Assembly: GCF_946477935.1 (NCBI RefSeq)
Contig: NZ_CAMLAC010000003.1
Span: 1 to 50,235, forward strand
Reading direction: 5' to 3'
Source of the DNA: an uncultured Sphingomonas sp.
GTDB taxonomy: Bacteria > Pseudomonadota > Alphaproteobacteria > Sphingomonadales > Sphingomonadaceae
DNA: 50,235 nt
In this document: positions 25,327 through 34,412 of the stretch, in pieces
Numbering within the stretch: the first letter of the stretch is position 1
Layout: each line of letters opens with the position of its first letter
Notes under the pieces: generated by a model
Told to the model about the DNA's origin: nothing
Database searches by the model: none
The model's input: only the letters and a program-made list of their open reading frames with translations
Program-made: the position numbers and the translations under genes

Positions 25327-25522
25327 TGAGAACCCCGCGATTAGTAGCCGAATGCCCGGCCCGAACCAGTTTCGGCCGGGAGGCGCACGCGTATGTCCAA
25401 GGCCTTCGGGCCCAAAGGCGTGCGCGCTCGTCTAATCGCGAGTTCTCAACTTCCGGCTTTCGGGCCGGCATCGCCTCGTTTCACGGGGCGATGCCGCCGG
25501 CTGGGGAAGCCGATGCATCGCC
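25327..25522 (+). ncRNA. Candidate structured leader RNA of the autotransporter gene
   Basis: A closing stem pairs 25327-25333 with 25442-25448 and, after a small bulge, CGCGATTAG (25336-25344) with CTAATCGCG (25432-25440). It encloses two hairpins: CCCGGCC (25355-25361) with GGCCGGG (25374-25380), extended by GAA/TTC; and GCGCACGC (25383-25390) with GCGTGCGC (25418-25425), topped by GGCC-TTCG-GGCC (25401-25412), a UUCG tetraloop. Downstream, GGCGATGC (25487-25494) can pair either with GCATCGCC at 25468-25475 or with the second copy at 25515-25522, close to the start codon at 25539. This looks like a three-way-junction aptamer plus an expression switch. I do not recognise a known riboswitch class; a Rho-independent T-run is absent, so control of translation is favoured. 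Confidence 0.6.
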
Positions 25523-25538
25523 CGACACGGGGGTGCGT

Positions 25539-27791
25539 ATGGTTGCGGGACTTGGCCGCCAATGGCGGAAAACATTTCAAACGACGTCGGTGATTTCAGC
25601 AGCCATGCTGCTCGCGGCCTGTGGCGGAGGTGGTGGAGGCGTTAATTCGTCCGGATCGATCCCAACGCCTGCACCCGCGCCGACGCCCAGCCCAACACCG
25701 TCGCCATCCCCCACACCGACCCCGCCGCCAAGCGCTTCGGATAGCGCCGAGTACAAGGCGTCCGGCGCGGTGGTCGGTGCGAAAGCGGCCTATGCCTATG
25801 ACAAGGGAATCACCGGCAAGGGCGTGACCATCGCCGTCATCGACACCGGCATCGCTACCAGCAGCGCTGAGTTCGCCGGCCGCATCTCGCCCGACAGCAA
25901 AACGTTCGAAAGCCGGATCGCGCGTTGCGCCACCTGTGCGCCGGAGACGGTGACCTTCCCGCTCGACGATGTACAGGGCCATGGCACCGAGGTCGCCTCG
26001 GTCGCGCTCGCCGCCAGGAACGGCTCGGGCGTGCACGGGGTCGCCTATGACGCCACATTGCTCGCCCTCAAGATCGCCGCGCCCGATCTCGAGGGCGTCA
26101 CCGCGACCTCCGTGATCAAGGAAGCAGATGGCGCCAATCCGATGAACATCGCCCCGGCGATTGCCTATGCGGTGGAGAAAGGCGCGTTCGTGATCTCGCT
26201 GAGCCTGAACGGCGGGGCAGCCAGTCAGGCGGCGACCGAACAGCGCAACGCGATGGACGGCGTCGCCAAAGCCGACCGGCTGCTCGTCCAGTCCGTCTCC
26301 AACTTCGTCGACGACAAGAGCGCCGCACCCGGCACGATCACCCGCAATTTTGTTGGCAGCAATCTGGAGAACAAGGACAACTTCCTGTTCGGCATCCGTG
26401 TCGACAGTGCGCTGCGACCGCCCAGTGGCAACGGCCTGCCTGGCGAGCTTGCCGACCGCACGCTGGCGGTGGTCGCGACGGACGTCAGCGTCGTCGGCAA
26501 GGACGGGCAACTGACCACCGTCACCGGCAACAGCTTCGCCGCCCCCGCGATCGCCGGGGCCGCGGCGCTGCTGAAGCAATATTGGCCGCAACTCGGCGGC
26601 AAGGCGATCTCCCGCATCCTGCTCGATACCGCGACCGACCTTGGCGACAAGGGTGCCGACCAGATCTTCGGCGTTGGCTTGCTCAACATCGAGGCGGCGA
26701 TGAAGGCGCAGGCGCCCGCCAGCGCCTTTGCCGCCGCCGACATGGTGCTGGCGCGTTATTCCTCGCTCAGCCTCTCCGGTCCGTTCGGCAGCGGCGGGCA
26801 GCTGTCGGATGCCGTCACCCGCATGACGGTGTTCGACCGCTATGGCCGCGACTTCGCCATGACGGGTAGCGCCTCACCGCGCAGCCGGGGTTCGGGGTTG
26901 CTGGCAGGTGCGATGCTGGGGACGATCGATCCGCCTTGGCTAGCGACCAGCGCCAACGACGCAAAGTTCGGTTTCACCTCCGCCGCCACCGGACCATGGG
27001 CCGCGGCGCAGTCCCGCCGCCCGGCCACCTTCGCCTTCTCGCCTGCCGCAGGCCAGACCGTCAGCCTCAGCGCCAATGTCGCGATCGGGCAAGGCGCCGG
27101 CATCGCCGGCTCTGCCCTGCGCGGTGTCGTCGCCGCGCCGATCGGCACGTCATCCTCATGGAGCGGCGATGGCTGGTCGGCAGGCTTTGCTTCCGGCGTG
27201 TCGCGCGACGGCCGCTCGGCTTTGCGCAGTGTCACCTTCACGACACCGCCGGGGTTTGGCGTGGAACTGACGAACCTTCAGGAGCGCGGCCAGGTGCTGG
27301 GTCTGCGCGGCCCTGCCGGCTTTGCTCTCTCAGGCAGCCGGACGACGCTGGCTACCCTGACCGCCAGCCGAACCGTTGCTGGCGTCCTGCTTTCGGCACG
27401 GGCCACGGCCGCCACCACTCGGGTCGATGGCGGATCGGACCTGCTGCGCTTCACCGGCCCGATGACCGGCACCGCCTTCGCGCTCGACGCGGCGCATCGC
27501 CTCGGCGGCGGTACCGTCACATTCGGACTGTCATCACCGCTCCGGCTGGAACGAGCACGGGCGGTGGTCGAGGCGCCCATCGCCTATGATCTCATGAGCG
27601 GTGCGCTCGCCACCCGCCTTGTAAGCGTCGACCTTACCCCGACCGCACGCGAGATGGATGTCGAGCTCGGCTGGTCGGCCGCGCTGTCGCCCACCTCGTC
27701 GCTGCGGCTCGGCGTCGCCCACGCCTTCGACGCTGGCCATGTCGCCGGTGCTCAGGACACCGCGGGCTTCGTCGCGCTGGTGCTGCGATGA
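25539..27791 (+). CDS. S8 subtilisin-family protease, lipoprotein/autotransporter type
   Basis: A 750-residue exported serine protease. The N-terminus has a lipoprotein signal ending in MLLAAC (lipidated Cys28), then glycines and a long Pro/Thr/Ser spacer (about 35-65). The subtilisin triad is visible: D102 (VIDTGI), H148 (GHGTEVAS) and S332 (GNSFAAPAIAGA). The C-terminal ~350 residues are strand-rich and glycine-rich and end in FVALVLR, consistent with the outer-membrane or autotransporter-associated domain of sphingomonad proteases; a full 12-strand barrel is not certain. The start ATG at 25539 fits the signal sequence; long upstream frames pass through the structured leader RNA and are not coding. 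It is cargo of the island, possibly aimed at extracellular protein or competitors. Confidence 0.85.
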   Translation: MVAGLGRQWRKTFQTTSVISAAMLLAACGGGGGGVNSSGSIPTPAPAPTPSPTPSPSPTPTPPPSASDSAEYKASGAVVGAKAAYAYDKGITGKGVTIAVIDTGIATSSAEFAGRISPDSKTFESRIARCATCAPETVTFPLDDVQGHGTEVASVALAARNGSGVHGVAYDATLLALKIAAPDLEGVTATSVIKEADGANPMNIAPAIAYAVEKGAFVISLSLNGGAASQAATEQRNAMDGVAKADRLLVQSVSNFVDDKSAAPGTITRNFVGSNLENKDNFLFGIRVDSALRPPSGNGLPGELADRTLAVVATDVSVVGKDGQLTTVTGNSFAAPAIAGAAALLKQYWPQLGGKAISRILLDTATDLGDKGADQIFGVGLLNIEAAMKAQAPASAFAAADMVLARYSSLSLSGPFGSGGQLSDAVTRMTVFDRYGRDFAMTGSASPRSRGSGLLAGAMLGTIDPPWLATSANDAKFGFTSAATGPWAAAQSRRPATFAFSPAAGQTVSLSANVAIGQGAGIAGSALRGVVAAPIGTSSSWSGDGWSAGFASGVSRDGRSALRSVTFTTPPGFGVELTNLQERGQVLGLRGPAGFALSGSRTTLATLTASRTVAGVLLSARATAATTRVDGGSDLLRFTGPMTGTAFALDAAHRLGGGTVTFGLSSPLRLERARAVVEAPIAYDLMSGALATRLVSVDLTPTAREMDVELGWSAALSPTSSLRLGVAHAFDAGHVAGAQDTAGFVALVLR

Positions 27792-27921
27792 GGCCCGCCG
27801 TCCGGGCCCGCTCGCCACCGGCAAGTGCAGCGTACCCGTAGCAATGCACCCCCAATGGACCTGCCACGCCGGGATGCGTCCCGGTGAACGAACCCGCACG
27901 TCCGGACCACAAGGACATAAT

Positions 27922-28590
27922 ATGATGACGAAGATCACCGCCACCGCCGCGCTTGTGCTGCTCACCGCCTGTGGATCGGCCTCGGTTGCCGAGCAGGAGG
28001 CCGCCGCACAGACCAGGACGGCAGCCGCACCGCTGACGATCGCCGGCATCCGTATCGGCATGGCCGCGCCCGAGGTGCAGGCGGCGCTTGCCCGTACCGG
28101 ATGGAAGGTCGAGACGTCGGCAGGCGAGGATTGGGCCGCGACCGTCGACCACGAGGCCAAGCGGCAGCGCGACGTCTTCCCGATCGAGGAGCCTAAGAAC
28201 GGCATTGCGGTGATGAACGCGACGAAGGGCGACGAGCGCCTGATCGTCGAATTCCAGCCGATGCCGACCGGTGACGCCGTCAAGTTGGTAAAATACGTCG
28301 CCCCCGCCGCCGGACGGACGCCCGAGCAGATCGCCGCCGAGATGGTCAAGCGCTACGGCAAACCGGGCTTCTCGCAGGTTGCTGCCTCCATCTACGAGGC
28401 AAGCTGGTGCACGGGCGGCGACCGGTGCCGTCAGATCTGGGGCAATGCGCATCAGGGTCTCGAGGCCAAGATCGACGTCTATGGCAAGCTAAACATCTCT
28501 CTCTCGCAAGGCGTGGCGGCGGATCGGGCGTGGCAGAATGCGGTTGCCCGCGCCGTCGGCGGAGGTGCGGCCGCGAAATCATCGTTCTGA
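27922..28590 (+). CDS. Putative lipoprotein
   Basis: A 222-residue protein with AAGGA seven bases before the ATG at 27922 and a lipoprotein signal (ATAALVLLTAC, Cys at about residue 17). The mature part begins with an alanine-rich linker, then a domain starting LTIAGIRIGMAAPEVQAAL, like the short 'snapping' repeats of periplasmic hypothetical proteins. Cysteines in WCTGGDRCRQIW may form a disulfide. It follows the S8 protease by 130 bp on the same strand and may be an inhibitor, chaperone or partner of it; that is inference. Confidence 0.75.
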   Translation: MMTKITATAALVLLTACGSASVAEQEAAAQTRTAAAPLTIAGIRIGMAAPEVQAALARTGWKVETSAGEDWAATVDHEAKRQRDVFPIEEPKNGIAVMNATKGDERLIVEFQPMPTGDAVKLVKYVAPAAGRTPEQIAAEMVKRYGKPGFSQVAASIYEASWCTGGDRCRQIWGNAHQGLEAKIDVYGKLNISLSQGVAADRAWQNAVARAVGGGAAAKSSF

Positions 28591-28645
28591 CCCGATCAGC
28601 CGATCTGGCTGCAGACGGGGCGGCATAGCCGCCCCGTCCACATGA

Positions 28646-29281
28646 TCAGGCGGCGGCCAACTGCTCCCACCCGTTGCGGAACGCGCTCCATTCTTCCGCC
28701 CACATGCGGTGGGCGGTGTCGGCGAGGTCGGGATGCTCGGCGGCCCAGCCGCTCGGCAAGTGCTGGCGCGCCAGCATGCAGATATGGACATGCGGCAGCG
28801 CGCGGCTCAGCTCGTCGCCAGGGGCGTGCGCGACGACCATGCTGGTCAGCGAGCGGCCACAGGCGAGATGGATCGCGGCATAGCTGGTCGCCATGTCGAA
28901 CAGGTCATGGATAGGTGTGCTGATACTGCCGCGCACCGTCAGCACGCTGGCGAGCAGGCGCTGGTGCGGGCGAACGACGCGATCATATTCGTCGAGCAGC
29001 GACGCCAGTCCCATGTCGCCCACACCCCGAGCAAGCATGAGCCGGTGCTGGCGAGCCGTCACCGGGATGCCGCAGCCGGTTGCGGGCGAGGCGCTGGTCG
29101 GCTCGACGGGCGCCATCTTGGCGCGGATCAGCGCGGTCACGCTGTTCGCCTTCTGCTTGGCGCGGGGACGTAGCAGGGCATAGCCCAGTTCCTCGCACCC
29201 AGGCTCGCGCACGTCGTAAAGCATGTCCATCACGGCGCTCGGGCTCAGCCAGCCGGGCACCACGTTCGTCTTGGTCTTCAT
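28646..29281 (-). CDS. Hypothetical protein beside relaxase
   Basis: A 211-residue protein beginning MKTKTNVVPGWLSPSAVMDML. The ATG at 29281 follows a GGAAA site; a longer in-frame extension to 29374 is less likely. It is helical with no signal peptide or metal motif. No family is recognised. It lies downstream of the relaxase gene on the same strand and may be part of the mobilisation operon. Confidence 0.65.
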   Translation of the reverse strand: MKTKTNVVPGWLSPSAVMDMLYDVREPGCEELGYALLRPRAKQKANSVTALIRAKMAPVEPTSASPATGCGIPVTARQHRLMLARGVGDMGLASLLDEYDRVVRPHQRLLASVLTVRGSISTPIHDLFDMATSYAAIHLACGRSLTSMVVAHAPGDELSRALPHVHICMLARQHLPSGWAAEHPDLADTAHRMWAEEWSAFRNGWEQLAAA

Positions 29282-29414
29282 GTCATTTCCAGTCCGGCGG
29301 CGCGGGGCTGCTCGCGTCGCCTTCAGTCCAATTTCACCATCATGGTGCAGCCGACAGGCTCCTTTCCGTTTCATCCTCAGGCCATGGTTCGCCTGATATC
29401 TTCACCCCTTACCA

Positions 29415-31352
29415 TCAGCGTTCGGGCCCCCGCGGCCGAGACGGTGGGCTCGTTCCGACATCGTTCGGTCCCTTGCTCAGCATCGGGGGTTGCCGCCGTA
29501 CCGATGGGGCGGCGGGATCTAGCATGATGGCGGGCGCAGGATTCGCGGGCTGCGGTGACACCGCCACTTCCGGAGCAATTGGTGCCGGAGGATCAGCGGC
29601 CATGATTGCGAGCCGTCGCTGGGTTTCAGCGGCCAATGCGGGATGCTCGACCGCTCGGCGCTCTGCAGCGGACAAGCCAGCGGTGTCGATCGTCCATCGA
29701 CCGTTGGCGTCACGGCTCGGCTTGGCGTTCAGCGCGGCCAATTTGACGAAGGTCTGTGCATGGATGCGGGCGAGGGCTTGCACCTCCCGCTCGCGCAGTG
29801 CTTCGGCGAGCCCGATTGTGGGTTCGGGCGAGATGTTCGGAGCAACGTCGACCCGATCGCCCGCGCCGAGAGAGGGCGTCGGCAATGCCGGTACGCGTGT
29901 GTCATGCGCCTGCAGAATCGCCCGGCATCGCTCGAGACGATCCCTCACGCCGCCAAGAAGTTGTTCCAGGCGCATGGCGGTGATTTCTACGATGCCCACA
30001 CGCCCCCGGACCGCCCGAAGACGGTCCGCCACGGTCTTCCGGATCACTGTACCAGCGCCTCGGACACGCTGATCTGCCGCATCGATCAGGGCAGTCGCGG
30101 CGGCGAGATCGGCCTCGATCGCCGCCTTCGCTTTGGCCAAGGCGTCCTCGTGGAGACGCGGGCGCTGACGGAGACAGCGATTATTCAGCCAGATCATCAG
30201 GTGGGTGCGGCAGAAGGCCAGCCGCCTGTTCTGTCCGCCGAGCGCCTTCCCGATGGCATCGGCGTTGTCGGTCAGGCGATCCTTGGCGACATCCTGCGCC
30301 ACATGGGCGCGCGCGATGGTCTGGATGCCCTCGCCGAGCCGGTCCATCATCGTCTTCAACCGGACCAGTCGGGCATACCCCGCTTGCCGATCGGCAAGCC
30401 GCCGGATCACCCAATTCCGCTTCTGACCGATCTTGGGCGCAGGCGGTGCCATGCCCCGCGCACGATTGGACAGATGGGTGTAGCGTTGCGTGCTGCCACT
30501 GGCCCGCAGCGTCGCGTTGATCGCGTCGACCACCAGCTTGCGCCGCATCGCGATGCCCTCCGGCGTATTGACGTCGCCGACCTTCGATACGGCAAAGCGC
30601 CAGTCATATGGCCCCAGACGTGTGGTGGGCCGCAGCGAATAGACGATGTGGACATGGAAATTGCGCACGTCACCTTGCGGATCGGGTTTGTGCATCGCGA
30701 CCGTGTACGGCAGGCCACGCTTGTCGAAATACCGGCAGTAGCGACGGATCATGCGGCGACGCTGGCGCGCGGTGGCCGAGGCAGGTAGCGCGACGATCTC
30801 GGTCACATAGACATTGGCATTGGCACGGTCGTGCCTCTCCAGCGCCTCACTGGCCCTGTGGAACGCGACGAGTTCGTTGCGATCCTGCGCGATCGTCGAC
30901 CACCAGCCAGCCTCGCCGCCCTCGAGCGCCTCTTCGCGTGTGATATACTGGGCGGCGCGCTCGCCTTCGCCGGTTCGCCAGCGCCGCCCCGTCTTCGAGG
31001 CAAAGCCGCGCGCGGTCTGCGCGAAATGCACCGAACGCGTGCCCGAGGTCGCGCCGCCCGTCAGCAGTCGACCACGGATCGCCTTGCCGCCGAGCCGATA
31101 GAACAGCTTGTGCGGTATGCGACCTTTGGTGCGCGGTCGTTCATGCTCGGCGACCGTGACCCGGATGCCCTTGTTCGTCGCCCGCTCGCGATCCTCGCGG
31201 GCACGGGCGCGCTTATAGCGCCGGGCCGAGGCACGCTCTTCCGCGGCCTCGATTTGCGCAGCCCGCGTCGCACGGTTGCGCGCGCTACGCGCCGCCGCCA
31301 ACTGTGCGGCGACGGCGGTCGAGCCTTTCCTGAGCGTTGCGAGCTTCACCAC
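29415..31352 (-). CDS. MobA/MobL-type relaxase (mobilisation protein)
   Basis: A protein of about 645 residues. Its centre has the HUH relaxase pattern: YVTEIVALPASATARQRRRM, then NFHVHIVYSLRP, where His-x-His binds the metal used with the catalytic tyrosine. The N-terminal ~120 residues are very basic and helical. The C-terminal half is long coiled coil (about 330-500) and a proline-rich tail. Relaxases nick one strand at oriT and pilot it through a conjugation pore. No mating-pore genes are in the island, so it would be mobilisable rather than self-transmissible. The start is set at GTG 31352 with an AAGGG-like site; large palindromes lie directly upstream. Confidence 0.75.
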   Translation of the reverse strand: MVKLATLRKGSTAVAAQLAAARSARNRATRAAQIEAAEERASARRYKRARAREDRERATNKGIRVTVAEHERPRTKGRIPHKLFYRLGGKAIRGRLLTGGATSGTRSVHFAQTARGFASKTGRRWRTGEGERAAQYITREEALEGGEAGWWSTIAQDRNELVAFHRASEALERHDRANANVYVTEIVALPASATARQRRRMIRRYCRYFDKRGLPYTVAMHKPDPQGDVRNFHVHIVYSLRPTTRLGPYDWRFAVSKVGDVNTPEGIAMRRKLVVDAINATLRASGSTQRYTHLSNRARGMAPPAPKIGQKRNWVIRRLADRQAGYARLVRLKTMMDRLGEGIQTIARAHVAQDVAKDRLTDNADAIGKALGGQNRRLAFCRTHLMIWLNNRCLRQRPRLHEDALAKAKAAIEADLAAATALIDAADQRVRGAGTVIRKTVADRLRAVRGRVGIVEITAMRLEQLLGGVRDRLERCRAILQAHDTRVPALPTPSLGAGDRVDVAPNISPEPTIGLAEALREREVQALARIHAQTFVKLAALNAKPSRDANGRWTIDTAGLSAAERRAVEHPALAAETQRRLAIMAADPPAPIAPEVAVSPQPANPAPAIMLDPAAPSVRRQPPMLSKGPNDVGTSPPSRPRGPER

Positions 31353-31373
31353 GTCGACCCTTGTCCCGTCATG

Positions 31374-31447
31374 GTGGGGGGTGGCGCAGAGCGGTTTTCG
31401 AGGGGCGTTTAGCCCCGGAAAACACTTTATCGCGCACCACCCCCCAC
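31374..31447. other. Nested palindrome 1, candidate oriT element
   Basis: GTGGGGGGTGG (31374-31384) pairs perfectly with CCACCCCCCAC (31437-31447). Inside, GTTTTC (31394-31399) pairs with GAAAAC (31418-31423), and GGGGC (31402-31406) with GCCCC (31412-31416) around GTTTA. The structure starts about 20 bp upstream of the relaxase GTG. Relaxases commonly recognise such inverted repeats, so this is a candidate oriT or autoregulatory site. Confidence 0.5.
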
Positions 31448-31487
31448 TTCCTTCAGCCTCCCGTCCTAGTCTTCTGCCTGTCTGGTG

Positions 31488-31560
31488 GGGTCCACCTACC
31501 CAAGCCGCGCGCGTGCGCACGCTGAGCGGCTTGGCGCGGTTTGCCTGGGTAGGTGGACCC
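31488..31560. other. Nested palindrome 2, candidate oriT element
   Basis: GGGTCCACCTACCCA (31488-31502) is matched by its exact reverse complement at 31546-31560. Inside lie CAAGCCGC (31501-31508) with GCGGCTTG (31526-31533) and the perfect 12-base palindrome GCGTGCGCACGC (31511-31522). It sits between the divergent relaxase and the 218-residue gene. Fifteen perfectly matched bases argue for selection. Confidence 0.55.
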
Positions 31561-31592
31561 TTGCCGGTCGGCGCCTAGGGCACGCCGTCGGC

Positions 31593-32249
31593 ATGACCTA
31601 CGACGACGGACGCAAGCACGACTTCGCCCGGCTTCGGGCAGCGATCGATGGCACCAGCCAGCAGCTTGAAGCGAGGCTCGCCGCCGAGGCGGTGCAGCTT
31701 CGCGAGCTTCAGCGTCAGGCACACGCCATGGACAAGCGCCGCGGCGGGCGAGACTCCGCCGACGCGCGCAAGTACGCCCTAGGCTCGGTGCTCGTCATGC
31801 TGGGACTGGGCGAGGTCGACGACACCGCGCTTTTCGGGCTGCTCAGCCACTCGGACCAGATCCCGCGGCTCATCGATCGCCTGCCTCGCCATGATGGCGT
31901 CACCAGCTTTGCGGGGCAGGTGAGGGCGCTGCTGGCCGATCCGGACATCGGGCCGTGGTGCCGCCAATGGGGCCGCGTGCTGCAGTGGCGGCAGCGTGCG
32001 CCGCTTTACCGGCACGAGGTCGAGCGGTTCATCGCCTCGGGACGGGCTGGCCCCGACGAGCCCTGGCGCAAGCGCGACATCACCGCCGCCCAGCTTTTCC
32101 TCATCCGCACGCTCGAAGAGCTGCTGGACGTCACCTTCTCCGATTCCACCGAGACGCCGGCGACCCGCGGCGACGCCTTCGACTGGATCCACGCCCACGG
32201 CGGCAACCCGACCTACTGGCAAGAGCCGCCCCTGCCGACCAACCTCTGA
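31593..32249 (+). CDS. Hypothetical protein, first of a three-gene island set
   Basis: A 218-residue protein starting MTYDDGRKHDFARLRAAIDG. The ATG at 31593 is preferred; the frame upstream runs through palindrome 2. An N-terminal helix rich in Ala, Glu, Gln and Arg looks coiled-coil (residues 10-45); the rest is helical and charged. No family is recognised. It diverges from the relaxase and leads two downstream genes with an 11-bp gap and then an overlap. A role in mobilisation is possible from position. Confidence 0.65.
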   Translation: MTYDDGRKHDFARLRAAIDGTSQQLEARLAAEAVQLRELQRQAHAMDKRRGGRDSADARKYALGSVLVMLGLGEVDDTALFGLLSHSDQIPRLIDRLPRHDGVTSFAGQVRALLADPDIGPWCRQWGRVLQWRQRAPLYRHEVERFIASGRAGPDEPWRKRDITAAQLFLIRTLEELLDVTFSDSTETPATRGDAFDWIHAHGGNPTYWQEPPLPTNL

Positions 32250-32260
32250 AAGGAACGACC

Positions 32261-32476
32261 ATGATCGACATGCCCGACGACATCGACGATGCATTTGCGC
32301 TGTTCGAGGAGAAATCCGCCGCGCTCGAGGCCGCCGTGACGGCCGTCGAGGATGACCAGAAGCGGGGTCGCAGCGGCGTCACCGCCTATGCCAGGGCCGC
32401 GATGCTGCAGTGGGAACTGCAGGAGTTCGCGCAGGCCTTGCAGGCGCGGATCGGTGATGAACTGGCGAGGCTGTGA
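32261..32476 (+). CDS. Small acidic helical protein
   Basis: A 71-residue protein (MIDMPDDIDDAFALFEEKSAALEAAV...) with a good AAAGGA ribosome binding site 7 bases upstream. It is almost entirely helical and acidic at the N-terminus. Its stop overlaps the ATG of the next gene (TGATG), so the two are coupled. No family is recognised. Confidence 0.6.
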   Translation: MIDMPDDIDDAFALFEEKSAALEAAVTAVEDDQKRGRSGVTAYARAAMLQWELQEFAQALQARIGDELARL

Positions 32477-33981
32477 TGAAGCAAGTCCGTGTCAGCCGCG
32501 ACGAGGCGCGTCGCACCCGCTCTGCCCTTGAGGAACAGACCCGCCGCCGCCACCGCGCGGCGACCGCCAGGAAGACGGCGACCTTCAGTGACCTGCCGTC
32601 ATTGGTCCGCCAGGCCGTGGTTGGCGAACGTATCGAGCCGGATGCCGCGCTGGAGGTCCTCTATCGCGAATTCTACTATGGCGGTGCCGGGGAGGCGGAT
32701 TACGCCGGCATCATCTTCAATCCCGCGCTTACCGATCTCACGCGCTTGCCGATGGGCGTGCTCGACCAGAAGGAGGAGCTGCTCCCTGCCAATCAGGTGC
32801 CCTCCAGCTTCGAGGCCTTGCGCGACCTCGCCGAGCGGATGATCACCGTCTCGCGTGATCATGCGCTGATCGAGACGGTGGCATTCGGCTGGCAGGGAGC
32901 GGGCGATGGTCGAAGCCGTCTTACCCGCCACCTGTTCGAGCTGTGGCGGCTGCATGACCAGCATCCACCGCTCTACCGTGCGCTAGTGACGGGTCGCCAT
33001 CGCTTCGTCATTCACGCGCTGCGCGATCAGCGCTACCCGGGCATGACGAACCATGCCGCCAGGTCGATGCAGGCCCCTGTTCTGCTGAACCATATCCGGC
33101 GCGTGCTTGAATGCCAGGCGCTGCTATGGTGTGCGCATGACGTGCAGATGGTCGTTGCCCGTAACGCAAAGGCCACATCCAACCCGCTTGGCGAACTAAT
33201 GTCGTCAGACAAGACGGTCGTCGAGCCGGCTACCGTGCTCGGCGCCGCGCGCGAGTGGCATGCGGCCATGGTTTCGATCATCGATGCCTATCGCGCAACT
33301 GGTCTCGGAAACGAAGCCGCAGAACCCGACAGCATGGCGGCCGCAGGTAACCCCGTCGTTAGCCGGCTGCGCTCATTGGTCGAGCGGGAAGCGAAGCGCG
33401 GCGGGATAGATCTGGACCGGGCAGTCAGGCACGTCGATCTTCTGATGGGCAGCATCGCACGGCGCCTCGACGGCACGAACGATCCGTTCCTGCAGACGCT
33501 GGCAGCACCGCGCGCGGCCTATCAGGGGCCGAAGAGCTTTTCCGCTGCGTGGTTCTCCGGACTGTCGCCGCTCGCCGCATCCGGTGTCGCCGTCCTGCGC
33601 TACCTCCAGGCCGAAGCCGTTATCGCTTCCCTCATCGACGAGCATCTGCCGATTGCAAGCCTTCGACCTGCCGCGCGCTCGAGCGTTGCACTTCCCGCCT
33701 TCGATGCCGCGATGATGCCATGGGGCTGGAAAGCACGATCGCGCGATCTGCTGCATGCCTGGCGCGGCGCGGTGCAGGGTGACAAGGATCTGCATTCCCG
33801 ATCCACCCCCGATGAGGGGCGTGCCAAAAATGTCGGCAAACAGCCGATGGACGCGGCGGCCGCTTTCCTCAGCCTTGCGGGCGACCGTCGGATCGGCGAC
33901 GATCATGGCGGTCCGCACGATGAACGGCGAACCCTCTACCTGCTCGATGTGCTGCCGGAGCATCGGCTTATCTGCGGATGA
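32476..33981 (+). CDS. Hypothetical protein (501 aa)
   Basis: A 501-residue protein, MKQVRVSRDEARRTRSALEEQTRRRHRAA at the start (split basic coiled coil), then a long region without recognised motifs. Tryptophan-rich segments (AAWFSGLSPL, MMPWGWKARSRDLLHAW) suggest a folded helical domain. No signal peptide or membrane helix is evident. It ends the three-gene set that diverges from the relaxase. Function unknown. Confidence 0.65.
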   Translation: MKQVRVSRDEARRTRSALEEQTRRRHRAATARKTATFSDLPSLVRQAVVGERIEPDAALEVLYREFYYGGAGEADYAGIIFNPALTDLTRLPMGVLDQKEELLPANQVPSSFEALRDLAERMITVSRDHALIETVAFGWQGAGDGRSRLTRHLFELWRLHDQHPPLYRALVTGRHRFVIHALRDQRYPGMTNHAARSMQAPVLLNHIRRVLECQALLWCAHDVQMVVARNAKATSNPLGELMSSDKTVVEPATVLGAAREWHAAMVSIIDAYRATGLGNEAAEPDSMAAAGNPVVSRLRSLVEREAKRGGIDLDRAVRHVDLLMGSIARRLDGTNDPFLQTLAAPRAAYQGPKSFSAAWFSGLSPLAASGVAVLRYLQAEAVIASLIDEHLPIASLRPAARSSVALPAFDAAMMPWGWKARSRDLLHAWRGAVQGDKDLHSRSTPDEGRAKNVGKQPMDAAAAFLSLAGDRRIGDDHGGPHDERRTLYLLDVLPEHRLICG

Positions 33982-34412
33982 GGCGGCCGATCAAATCTAT
34001 TCCTGCTTTTCCGTCTCGGGGAGTTTCGGGCATAAGCGATCGGGAACAGATTTTCAGAAATGATCTGCCATATGGCAGCACATCGTTCGGTTTTGCGGTC
34101 GTATTTTTGCAATTAGTCCCCTATCGAGAAGGCAGCCGAGCGGCTACCGACCAGCTTAAGACATTCAACGCCGTTGATGTGAGCGTCGGCTTTTTATGAA
34201 ACCCGCCGTTCGGGTCGCGCAAACCGGCGGGTCGGTTTGGCGCCCCAAACCCGGTCTTCTGGAGACCGCTCGACCTATCCCGAAAGCCGCCGCTCATCCT
34301 GCGTGGATTAGGTCAGACGACCTTGGCAACAAAATCAGCCGGGTGGGCTTGGCAAGCTGCCTCGCATAGCTGTTGGCAGATGCAGCACATCGTCGATCCG
34401 GCGGCGACGACC
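33982..34412. other. Intergenic stretch with hairpin cluster
   Basis: About 430 bases between convergent genes, without a supported reading frame. It holds the row of stem-loops described separately at 34201-34268. Confidence 0.4.
34201..34268. other. Three adjacent perfect stem-loops
   Basis: In sequence: ACCCGCCG (34201-34208) with CGGCGGGT (34225-34232); GGTTTGG (34234-34240) with CCAAACC (34245-34251); CGGTCT (34252-34257) with AGACCG (34263-34268). They abut almost without spacers. They could be a bidirectional terminator between the convergent genes, or a small structured RNA. No T-run is present. Confidence 0.45.
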
